Assembly: GCA_030533445.1 (NCBI GenBank)
Contig: CM060081.1
Span: 21,001,611-21,065,610, forward strand
Direction: 5' to 3'
From: Cyprinodon diabolis
Lineage: Eukaryota; Chordata; Actinopteri; Cyprinodontiformes; Cyprinodontidae
Length of the DNA stretch: 64,000 bases
Under the pieces are notes generated by a model. That model was not told the origin of the DNA, did not search any database, and worked only from the letters and a program-made list of their open reading frames with translations. Position 1 is the first letter of the stretch; each line of letters opens with the position of its first letter. A program made the position numbers and the translations under genes. Positions 13,648-24,001 of this stretch are shown here, piece after piece.

Positions 13648-15382
13648 TGGAAGGAGGAGAATATTGTGCTGCCAGTTGGAGTGAATGCATGGGAAAGACA
13701 CCATCTTCCACCATTCATGTACAGTATCCCTTAGAAAATCTAATTTTCATCTCCACTGTATTTATACACCAGCATTCATGTTATGTAAAATCCCAGATTT
13801 TTCTATATCAATAGTTAATCAATTTTGAGTTTACAGCAAAAAACAAAGGGTGATAGACTGATCGCACTCTGAACTATGGAAGCTCAAGGAGTGCATAGGA
13901 GGCAAAAATTCAGATTTTTCAATAAATAAATAAAATGTTATTTATTGAATATATTACCTTATAGCCAAATCCTACAATTGTGTTAAATACTGCAATAAAT
14001 AATAACAAATATAAATCTAAACACTGGTTTAATATATTACACATCTTGCAAAATATTTCAAGGTAAAAATGTTAAATAGTCCATGTTAAATTGTGAAGCT
14101 CATGTAATTTTAGAATCTGTCAAGCTCCATTTAATTCCAATTCAAAACATATTTTAACCATTTCAGATTTTACAAATATGCACACAATTTAACAACAGAC
14201 AGGAAACAAAATTTGTCTATAATAACAGAAAAGTATTTAGTTATTAGAACATTTTTGCCCACAGGAACTGAATTATGTGATTAAAACAAAATCCACCTTT
14301 TATTTATCAGTCAATATAGCTCAAAATGTTTCTCCCCAAATGAAAATATTGTTCCTCAATCATTTAAACAAATGAAAATATTATTTGGCCAATTACTTTC
14401 TCCAGGGTTTCACTTGATTATGTGAAATTAATAAGAAATAATAATAATCTGACGCAATATTGCCACAGCTGTGGTAAGAACAGATCTCCTACAGCTGAAG
14501 TATGCAGCCACCCACACACGGACATTTTCTGCAGAACTTTCAAAGCCAGACATTTCACTAATAAAAATCATTTACATTATTATTGAAAAGCTCCACAGAG
14601 CACAACTCAAAGGACAAACAATAATACATCAGGATTTTCCCCAAACCACCAATCATCTTGGTGACTAGATTTAATGGTCTCAAGTCATTCCCTTTATCTT
14701 CAGACATTAAGTACTCATGCAAACACGACAAAAAGTCACAAGAGACGGAGGGGCTGTTGAAAAAGGAGCAGCCACCTCAACCATGAAATATGAGAAATCT
14801 TAAAGCATAATAAGCATGGGTTATTAAAGTGAGCATGACAAACAGGGATGCAGAAATCAATGATGTACATGAGTCGACACTGAGATGGGCAAACACCCTG
14901 CTGCATCCATTCATCTTCCCTGTTCCAGCTGAAAATAGTCCACACTTCTCTGGACACATTGATCCGAGGAAAATGCCACATACGTCATCAAGACATATTT
15001 ATTGTTCATAAACAGAAAAATGCTACATCCCATTAAGTCAGGGGTAATGGATTTATTGGATTGTTGTCTAGATTATTCATTGTATGAGTGAATAACATAA
15101 AACAAGATAATGAAAAAGTGGGGCAGTCCAGTGAAGTTCATACATTTTTAAGTTGTATTATTAACAGTGGATTTCATGAAAACTACTAAACAGGAAAAGC
15201 CAGAAGAAAGGTTAAGGCAAAAATGTTGGACCTCACCTCTGATGCCTTCCTGTGTCTGACTCCCAACGTTTTAATTATCACACAGAAAGCCAAGGCTTAA
15301 ACTATTGACTTTTCTGTACAAGGGGGAGGAGTAACCAAGTCCAACAAAGCTCCACCAAGGTTAAACCAAAATTGGATGTGTT
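13648..15382. other. Non-coding stretch upstream of Ty3 element 1
   Basis: AT-rich sequence without recognised exons or repeats. Overlapping 60- to 80-codon frames at 14.7-15.0 kb occur on both strands and look like chance. Confidence 0.5.
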
Positions 15383-15387
15383 ACAAA

Positions 15388-15975
15388 TGTTGTGTTCAAA
15401 GAGCTGCTTTGGTTTGGAGTTTTTTGTTTCTGTTTTCTCCCCTTCATTTTCATGGTGTGCCAGGCAGGTGAGGCTCCCAGCTGTTACTCATCAGCCACAA
15501 TCAAGCAAGCAGTATTTAGAGGAGTGGATTCCCTGAGGCAGACGACAGATGGTTACCTATACCAGTGTTTTCCTCCTGCTGAAGGCTGGGTCCTGTTCCT
15601 CCCTCAACGGTGCTTTCCACTCCTCCCCAAGAGCTGTCTTTCAAGATCTGCAAAAGCTGAGCTCATCTGCCTGTCCACCCTCCAACGCCTAAAGAACCTG
15701 GTAACTCCAAGGTCTTCATCCCCCCCTCTCTGTGGACACTGTTGCTCCCCCTCAACCTGTTTCCAAGCCCTGAGAAGTAAGTCTGGCCTCACTGTTCATC
15801 TCAACATCAGCTGGAACTCATACTGATCACGTAACCTGTTTTGCAGTGAGGCACCACTCTGGATTTTCCTGTTTTCTCTGCTTCCAGTCTGAACATTAAA
15901 AACCCTTCAAATAAACTCAGTTCTCCTGTCGTACGTACTGCTGCTGCGCCAGAGTCTTGATCTGAAATCATGTCA
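15388..15975 (+). repeat. 5' LTR of Ty3 element 1 (588 bp)
   Basis: It begins TGTTGTGTTC directly after the ACAAA duplication and ends ATGTCA directly before the primer-binding stretch. The last 304 bases recur at 20039-20342 with a constant offset of 4367. The LTR contains a TATA-like box near 15513, a presumed RNA start at 15544, and an ATTAAA plus an AATAAA near the 3' side (about 15896-15915) for polyadenylation. Its last six bases include the ATG used by gag. Confidence 0.9.
15511..15554 (+). promoter_or_regulatory. LTR core promoter and predicted RNA 5' end of element 1
   Basis: A TATTTAG TATA-like box starts at 15513. GACAGATGGTT lies at 15544-15554, about 31 bases downstream, where an RNA polymerase II start is expected. 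This 11-mer is the exact reverse complement of AACCATCTGTC at 15977-15987 just inside the LTR. In Tf1/sushi elements the first 11 nt of the RNA fold back and prime reverse transcription, so the match itself marks the likely start. Start position is inference. Confidence 0.6.
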
Positions 15976-16972
15976 GAACCATCTGTCCAAACCGACTCTG
16001 CAGCTGCGTTACGTACGGCTTTATCCGAACAGGGGATTCTTCTCGGGCATCACGAAAATGCTATCACTAGTATGGCCCAACAACAGACTTCAATTCTGCA
16101 GACGCTTACTCAGCTCTCTCATCAGGTGCAACAGTTGAGTGCCAAGTTTCCTGTTTCCTCATCCTCTGCTTCTGCTTCTCCTTCTCAGTCTCCCGCTCCG
16201 GTGGCTCAGCCCCCCCCCTGCTGCTTTCCGTGACGCCGCCTCTCCACCTCCAGAACCCTTTTCGGGGGAACTGGGTAAGTGTAGAGGTTTTGTGTTACAG
16301 TGCTCCCTAGTGTTCAGGAGGTCCCCTCAGTCGTTTCCAGATGATGCTTCTAAGATTTCCTATATCATTGGTTTACTACGTGACAAAGCTCTTAGATGGG
16401 CTGAAGCCATCACTGATGAAGAAAAGATCTATCAGTGCTCCTATGATGATTTCTTGGATTTGTTCAAACAGACATTCAGTCCTAAAATTAGTGACGAAGA
16501 AGCAGCCAAGAAGCTTTGGACTCTCAAGCAGGGCAATAGATCTGCAGCTGAATTAGTGATCGAATTTCGGACCCTTGCTGCCGATTCTGGCTGGAACACT
16601 CCTGCCCTTAAAGGAGCATTCCTTCACGCCCTATGCGAAAAACTCAAAGATGAGCTTGCTAGCCGGGATGAACCAGACACTCTGGATGATCTGATTGCCT
16701 TAGCTATCCGCATCGACAATAGATTGCGGGAAAGAAATAGACTCAAGCCACAGCCCTCACAGTCAACATTTCGTTCAGAGGTTCCTCTGCCACAACCTCC
16801 TGTTAATCTGTCTCCCCTTCCACCTCAGGAACCAATGCAAATTAGTCACATTCGTCTCACCCCTGAGGAACGCCAGCGACGCATTAACTAAGGCAGCTGT
16901 TTGTACTGTGGATCCCCTGACCACTTCATTCCTCAATTCCCTGTGCGACCAAAAGCCAGAGCCCGCCAGTAA
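15970..16972 (+). pseudogene. gag: gag of Ty3 element 1, frameshifted and interrupted
   Basis: Gag forms the particle and packages the RNA. The ATG at 15970 lies in the LTR end. The N-terminal region (about 80 codons, coiled-coil-like, rich in Q and L) is open to a stop at 16231-16233. Reading then continues one frame over (open 16139-16891), which points to a single-base length change in the C8 tract at about 16208-16216. The capsid part starts with a PEPFSGELGK-like motif and runs through CSLVF and WAEA to DELASRDEP. A TAA at 16889-16891 cuts the frame before the zinc knuckle. The knuckle reads [14 protein letters not shown], so the last cysteine of CX2CX4HX4C is phenylalanine. The original stop is TAA at 16970-16972. 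Confidence 0.85.
15976..15988 (+). other. Self-primer binding site of element 1
   Basis: Immediately after the 5' LTR the sequence is GAACCATCTGTCC, which does not begin with the TGG expected for pairing to a tRNA CCA end. Its internal AACCATCTGTC (15977-15987) pairs perfectly over 11 nt with the predicted RNA 5' end at 15544-15554, and pairing stops at both edges. The site also encodes gag codons 3-7. Confidence 0.65.
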
Positions 16973-19900
16973 TTCTGGGGGTACTGGCGGGCAAGCAGTT
17001 CTTAAAAGATAACCTCCGGTTTTCTATCCCATCTACTGTTTGTGTCAATAATCAGACTTATCCAGTCCTCTCCCTTGTTGACTCTGGTTCAGAACAGAAT
17101 CTAATTAGTCCTGAACTCGTCAACCAGTACAAGATCCCTTTTGAGGATCTCCCTGCACCGGTTCAAGTATCTGCACTAGATGGTAGTGCGCTCCATTCAG
17201 TCACACAGCGAACCAAACCCATTACATTCATAACGTCAGGCAATCACCATGAACTCATATCTTTTTTTATCTTCCCTACAAGGAACTCTCCTATAGTTCT
17301 GGGCTTCCCTTGGCTCAAGGAGCACAACCCACACATTAACTGGTCTCAGTCACGCATCGAGTCATGGGATCCTAAATGCCTCAATAGGTGTCTTCATTCA
17401 GCTCTTCCACCCAGTTCTCCACCCCCAGAACCCAATCCTCCAGATCTAGCCAATGTGCCTTCAGAATATCACGATCTGCAGCGGGTTTTCTGTAAAGAAT
17501 TAGCTCTCTCTCTCCCTCCTCACAGACCATATGATTGTGCCATTAATCTTTTACCTGGGGCCCCTCTGCCTTCGAGCCGTTTATTTAACCTATCCAGACC
17601 AGAGAGAGAAGCAATGGAAAAATACATATCTGATTCTGTCAATGCTGGCATCATTCGACCGTCGTCTTCCCCTCTAGGAGCAGGTTTTTTCTTCGTACAG
17701 AAGAAAGATGGGACTCTCCGTCCATGTATTGATTATAGAGGGCTTAATCAAATCACCATCAAAAATAAATATTCCCTTCCTCTCATTTCCTCTGCGTTCG
17801 AACCAGTCCGACAAGCTACCATCTTCACAAAACTAGATCTTCGCAATGCGTACCATCTTGTACGAATTCGTCAAGGTGATGAGTGGAAAACGGCTTTCAA
17901 AACGCACATTGGTCACTATGAATACCTCGTTATGCCATTTGGGCTTTGCAACGCCCCAGCTGTGTTTCAGTCCCTAGTCAATGACGTTCTAAGGGACTTC
18001 CTGAACATTTTTGTCTTTGTTTACATTGACGACATTCTGATCTTTTCTAAGGACCCCAAAGAGCACCAGGAACATGTCCGAAAGGTCTTGCAAAGACTTT
18101 TGGAGAATCATCTGTATGTGAAAGCAGAGAAATGTGAGTTTCACATGCCATCCATAACCTTTCTTGGTTTTGTTTTTGAGGGTGGACAGGTGAAGACGGA
18201 CACAGCCAAGCTCCAAGCTGTAGTGGACTGGCCGGTTCCTGACTCCAGGAAACAGCTCCAACGTTTTCTGGGCTTTGCCAATTTTTACAGGAGGTTTATC
18301 AGGAACTTCAGTCTGATTGCTGCTCCCCTGACAGCTCTCACCTCCACTAAGAGAACCTTCTCCTGGTCACCCGAGGCAGACAAGGCCTTCACTGACCTAA
18401 AACAGATGTTTACTCAAACTCCCATTCTCATCCACCCAGACCCCTCAGAGCAGTTTATCTTGGAGGTGGATGCCTCTGATACAGGGGTTGGAGCTGTCCT
18501 CTCTCAGAGATCCCAACGTGACAAGAAGATGCACCCCTGTGCCTTCTTCTCCCGCCGGTTTACACCTCCGGGGAGAAATTACAACATTGGTGATCGAGAG
18601 CTTTTGGCCATTAAGCTTTCCCTTGAGGAATGGAGGCACTGGACAGAGGGAACTGATCTCCCTGTTATTGTGTGGACAGATCATAAAAATTTATCTTACC
18701 TTCAAAATGCTAAGCGACTCAACCCCAGGCAATACTGATGGACTCTATTTTTCTCCAGGTTCAACCTAAACATTACCTACCGTCCAGGTTCTCGCAATAT
18801 GAAGGCAGATGCTCTGTCACGTCAGTGCTCTCCTGACAAACCTTCAGAATCTCCCCAACCCATTCTTCCCCCCTCCTGCACTGTTGGGGGGCTTTCTTGG
18901 GACCTTGAGACTCTCATCCAAAGGGCTCTTAAAGATGAGCCCGATCCAGGAGGCGGTCCTCCCAATCGCCTCTATGTCCCTATGTCTGTTCGTTCTCAGG
19001 TCATCCAGTGGGCTCACTCATCCCGTTTCTCTTGTCACCCTGGTGTCAGCAGAACCATAGGGTTACTCCGCCGCTACTTTTGGTGGCCTTCCCTTAACAA
19101 AGACGTAGCTGACTTTGTTGCTGCTTGCCCCAACTTTGCCCAGAACAAGAACCTTCACCGTCCTCCCTCAGGGCTGCTACAACCTCTCTCTATTCCCAGC
19201 AGACCGTGGTCTCATATTGCCATTGATTTTGTCACTGGTCTGCCCATCTCTAACCATAAGACAACCATTCTGACCATAATCGACAGATTTTCAAAATCCT
19301 GTCATCTCATTGCCCTTAAGAAACTACCATCTGCTTCTGAAACTGCTCGTCTGTTGTTTTTCCACGTCTTCCGTCTCCATGGCATACCTACTGAGATAAT
19401 CTCAGATCGGGGGCCACAATTTGTCTCCCAGGTGTGGAGAGATTTCTGCTCCGCTCTTGGAGCTAAATCCCGCCTTTCTTCTGGTTACCATCCACAGACT
19501 AAGGGACAGTGTGAAAGGCTGAACCAGGAGCTGGAAAATGCTCTTCGCTGCATTTGTGCCTCCAATCCATCATCCTGGAGCATACATCTACCCTGGGTAG
19601 AGTATGCCCACAATTCCCATATTTCTGCTGCCACAGGGTGCTCTCCATTTGAGGCATCTCTGGGTTTCCAACCTTCCTTACTCCCTTCCTCCTTCCCGGA
19701 CACAGTTCTTCCATCGGTCAGATCTCATCTTAAGAACTGTCATCGTATTTGGAACCAGACCAAGGCTGCACTCAATCGCACTGCAACACAGAACAAAAGA
19801 ACTGCAGATCGTAAACGCATCCCAGCTCCAGACTACTCGGTGGGTCAAAAGGTCTGGCTCTCCTCTAGGGACTTTCCTCTCAAAGGTTGCAAGAAGAAAC

Positions 19901-20193
19901 TCTCCCCTAGGTTTCTGGGACCCTTCACCATCCAATCAGTTATCAGTCCCACAACTGTCCGTCTCAACCTTCCATCTCATCTGCGCATTCATCCTGTGTT
20001 TCATGTTTCACAAATCAAACCAGTTCTGTCAAGTGCCTTGTCCACCCTCCAACGCCTAAAGAACCTGGTAACTCCAAGGTCTTCATCCCCCCCTCTCTGT
20101 GGACACTGTTGCTCCCCCTCAACCTGTTTCCAAGCCCTGAGAAGTAAGTCTGGCCTCACTGTTCATCTCAACATCAGCTGGAACTCATACTGA
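16972..20193 (+). pseudogene. pol: pol of Ty3 element 1 (protease-RT-RNase H-integrase), one stop, chromodomain lost
   Basis: Pol lies in the -1 frame relative to the capsid part of gag and has no ATG of its own, so it was made by frameshifting. Approximate residues counted from 16972: protease DSG near 37, reverse transcriptase YIDD near 350, RNase H EVDASD near 498, integrase zinc finger from about 681. The integrase catalytic D, D and E are near 752, 812 and 848, with 35 residues between the last two. Breaks: a TGA at 18736-18738 where relatives have an arginine codon, fitting a CGA-to-TGA change; the integrase finger reads CPNFA, so its last cysteine is lost. After the conserved [12 protein letters not shown] motif, the frame runs directly into LTR sequence at about 20038 and stops at 20193, so no chromodomain remains. 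Confidence 0.88.
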
Positions 20194-20342
20194 TCACCTA
20201 ACCTGTTTTGCAGTGAGGCACCGCTCTGGATTTTCCTGTTTTCTCTGCTTCCAGTCTGAACAATAAAAACCCTTCAAATGAAATCAGTTCTCCTGTCGTA
20301 CGTACTGCTGCTGCGCCAGAGTCTTGATCTGAAATCATGTCA
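20039..20342 (+). repeat. Truncated 3' LTR of Ty3 element 1 (304 bp)
   Basis: This copy matches 15672-15975 without length changes and ends in ATGTCA before the second ACAAA. The outer 284 bp, including the promoter and RNA start, are absent, as is the polypurine tract. The deletion joint lies at a short shared string (TGCC/TGTCCACC) between the end of integrase and the LTR. Its AATAAA at about 20261 is intact while the second one seen in the 5' copy is lost. Confidence 0.88.
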
Positions 20343-20347
20343 ACAAA

Positions 20348-23300
20348 CCCCCATCTTTATCCCTTAAGGGCTGCTATCTGTCCCAGTTTCCTGTTGCATA
20401 AGAGCAAAAGTCCCTAATTACTGACATCGGTAAATAATATTATCAAGCCAAATTGTAACATGTTTACACATATTAACCAAACTATTCTATTGTTGGATCA
20501 TTAATATAACATTTACCATAACTTTTGAAGTTTAATCACATCATCATTTTATTCGTAAGTTTTTTAAAAAGGGACACTATAATGACCTTAAGAATAAACA
20601 GACACATAGATCAAATTCTAGGGAAGCAATTTCTTTAAAAATGCACATAGTATCAGGTGCTGGTGACTGTTAACTTTTAACAGGTAGGCCACAGAGTCAC
20701 AAATCACTCTGCAAACCAAAAGAGCAAAAGAGCAAGACTTTTTGTTAAGCATTAGAAGGTTAAAATCAATTCAATAAATTAATCATTCATTATCGATTGC
20801 TATAATGAAACATAGAATTTTTAAATTTTTGTTTCAGAGGTAATATTCCACCAGGAGTCTACACATGGAAAGTTTTTATTTTGCTAATGCTAACCATTTA
20901 ATTATTGCTAATGGGACATGTTAAGATGACACGTTTTCAGAAAGCCATGTTTTAGAGCAAATTCACTGTGGTGCCCGTGGGGTACTGTCAGCAGTAATTC
21001 AAACCAAGTTTGCTCTCAGAATGCTGTTCCTCTGAGATATCACCTGATTTGTAATACCTTCCCTCCTTTCCCATTGAAGCAAATGATTGTTTAATTGTCC
21101 AAAACAAATTTACAGAGATCCAAAAGTTTCCAGCAGGACTTCAGAGACTCCGAAAGTGCATGGAGTAGGCTTAAAGATTATGTGAAGTATAGACTCCAGT
21201 AACGCTTAGCATTAGGAATAACATTAATGCTGACTAAAGGCTTTCAGCTCCTGCTAGGCCACATACCAAAGTGCATTGGTCATCAAATAAAGTTCTTTCC
21301 TATTACTTTGCGCTTTGCTGAATTCCTAACTTGACCAAAACACATTTTCATCAATGTTATGGCAACATCCTGCAGAATTTAAGACTTATTACTTTTGACA
21401 AAGGTAGCAATTTCTTAACTGATGGCGACACCGTTCCTTGTCAGTAGGAGACAGTCCCGGTACATGTTGGACACCCTGAAGACTTCTTCAATGCACGTTG
21501 AAAGTTTTATTGATTCCAAAAGACCTTCTCTTTCATGTAATGTTTTCTTAGTGAGAAACTTCCTTCCATACAAGTTTATTTTGAAATAAAGTGGCCAAAT
21601 CCAAAGCTGTTCTTTAAATGTAGCCTGGCTATAACAAAAGACGTTATTGAGTCCAAGCTCTTGTCTTTTTCCTGTATGCTTAATAGACTTCAAATCCAAT
21701 GGATAGAATGGACTGAGACCCCCTGTGGTGGTGGTTGAAGTTTTGTTAGTTCTATTCTGTACTTCTGTAGTTTTAGTCCAATCATTTCAGATGCTAAACC
21801 ATGTGTAGGGCTAATTAAGTTTCTATCCACTAGTAGAAGACAGCCAGCACCATGCGAGAAAAAATACCTCCAAACAACACTTGCTCTCAGATTTTCTACT
21901 AACGTTTTAATCATCGGGAGACATTTCACCGTTTGACTCTCAGCCAATCAGGTGAGCTGCAGCAAGAGGTGAATCTCTATGTGTCTGTTACTGTAGCACG
22001 GGTAAGTGAAGTTGTATGTCCGCTAAAGAATATGAAAATGATCAAGTTTTATGCAAATGTTTATCTTCAAAAAGTTTCTTGTATTGATTTTTTTTTTATT
22101 AAAAGAACATGCGTCAACAAGAACCAGTAAAACAAAGTAAATAGAAAAACTTCAGAGTAATGACTGTCAGCCAAAGCATATGTATGTAGATAAGCTAAGG
22201 TTGCTAATGAAATATTTTTTCTGAAAGGCATGTATGAACTAAAGGCAAACATTAACAGAATAATTCAAATTACCGATTCACATAACCACTGCTCAAATAA
22301 GCGATCATCAGGGATATAAACATCTAATCAACCTTTCTTTCTCTGCCCTACTTTTTTCTTCTGCTGCTGGAAAGTGTTTCTCTCCTGACTCTCATTATAC
22401 CATCTATCCATGACCTTTCCATTATCCTTTCTCTTTTTCTTTTATTTTTTTGCTCATTAATTTAACACAAATCTTAATTCTGCACTAGGGCTGCTATTCT
22501 GTCCTTCACAGTGGAACCAGTCCCAGGAAGTAATCAACTCCTCCTAATGAAGTGTGAGCTAAATACACACACATTATTGTTAAAGAGTTGTACAGTATAG
22601 TGGGGCTGCAGCACATGCTGTTTGGGGCAGAGGAAATGAACAAGCGCTACTTAGGGGATTATAGTGAATCAGCCAATGAAAGGCTGATATGAATGCAACT
22701 GACCAGTCTGATGACTGAATTGGAATACAAACTATGGCTGCATACAGACTTTTATTAAAAAGCAGGACTTGGTAAAGAAAGACTACATTAATTTTTAAAG
22801 ATACTGTTCTTGGTGAAATCGGGTTAATTTCTTCAGTGGCCAACAAATAAGCCCTTACATATAAAATATTAAACATTTGAATATTTTGCATTAAAATTAT
22901 GACCTTGGCCTTGAAGAAGGATAAAACAATCTTACAAGTAAACAGAAAATTAAGCCTCCACTTGAGCAGATTAAATGTATCCAGGGGTCTAAAAGGTTTA
23001 AGAGGATGTTTTCTCCCTTGATTTTCTTTCCTTCCAATTCTAGGAGTAACATTATTGTTGATACAGCCCTTGCAGGGAAGAATATTTCTCCAGACACCTG
23101 TATACCAATGAGTTGCAAGCCAGGTTATCCAAAGTACTGCTAGCTATCTAATTATTAGTTTCCAGTTTGTTGTACAGGGACACATCTAAAAATAAAGGGA
23201 TGCCGGAACTTGCAGACGGAAGTTGCTGTAAACCCGAATAGGTTCAAAATACTCCAAACATTTGTGGAAACCAATTACCTAAAAGTTCTTAAGTTAAATA

Positions 23301-23599
23301 TTTAAGTTTGAAGTGCTTATATTTTTCACACCATTTACATTATGATCTAATACATGTTAGCACTTCAAACTAAGATATTCTAACGTATTTACTCAAAAAC
23401 GTTGATGTTAACGGTTTGCACAAAAGTTTTGAGTATTATGAACTATTTCGGGTTTACAGTCCTACAGTGATTCACCAAACTGACCCAGTCCAGGTAGTGG
23501 GAGACAAAGCAACTCTGGTGGGGGAAAAAATCATCACTGTTGGATTATGACTCGACATGCATTTACCTGTGATGGAACTGGACAGCTCCTTCCATCAAT
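20348..23599. other. Non-coding stretch
   Basis: No exon, RNA gene or complete repeat recognised. Frames of 60-103 codons on the minus strand (21.4-23.1 kb) have no motifs. Confidence 0.5.
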
Positions 23600-24001
23600 G
23601 ACTGTTGCATCTTAGATGCACAAAGAAGCGTAATCGCAGCTCCTTCCTCCAAGCTACTGTTAAACTTTATAACTCTTATTGCTCTCAACAAAGTCAAACA
23701 AAGTAAAGGTTTATATTTCTGCTATTACTTTACCATTTTTGATTGAGTATAAGTAATCAGTTTTTTCATTTATATTTATGTCATTGTTTTTTAATAATCC
23801 TACTTAGTAGCACAATTGTTGAACCTGAGTATGCTATTCTTGAATAACTGTACACTCTCCTACCCTTATTTTCATAATTTGGGTTTGTTTTGTTTTTATA
23901 CCCTCTAGTTAACCTGCATTTTTCAGTTTGCCTGTATTTTTGATGCTGTTGTACCCGAATTTCCCCACTGAGGGAACATAAAAGTTATTTCTATTCTATT
24001 C
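23600..24001 (+). repeat. LINE-like 3' end (decayed)
   Basis: A short frame at 23605-23706 reads like the C-terminal end of a fish LINE ORF2, with a KKRNRSSF...ATVKLYNS pattern followed by a stop. The segment closes with TTTCCCCACTGAGGGA, a TAAAAG stretch and TTCTATTCTATTCC (about 23955-24001), a known type of teleost LINE end with a short tandem tail. Family assignment is uncertain, and most of the element is missing or decayed. Confidence 0.45.

Larger units (their letters stand above)
15383..20347 (+). mobile_element. Ty3/gypsy element 1 (Tf1/sushi-type), degenerate, with ACAAA target duplication
   Basis: A whole insertion of about 5 kb: 5-bp duplication ACAAA (15383-15387), full 5' LTR, gag, pol, truncated 3' LTR and the second ACAAA (20343-20347). 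Pol order is protease, reverse transcriptase, RNase H, integrase, as in Ty3/gypsy (Metaviridae-like) elements. The pol sequence and the self-priming signal place it with the vertebrate sushi/Tf1 chromodomain lineage. The C-terminal chromodomain, the polypurine tract and the first 284 bp of the 3' LTR are missing through one deletion. Several frame breaks show it is dead. The surviving LTR parts differ at about five of 304 positions by eye. Confidence 0.9.

Noticed and set aside
15392..15826. 144-codon open frame at the start of element 1
   Set aside because: It lies wholly inside the 5' LTR, and its second half is the same LTR sequence that follows pol at 20.04-20.19 kb.
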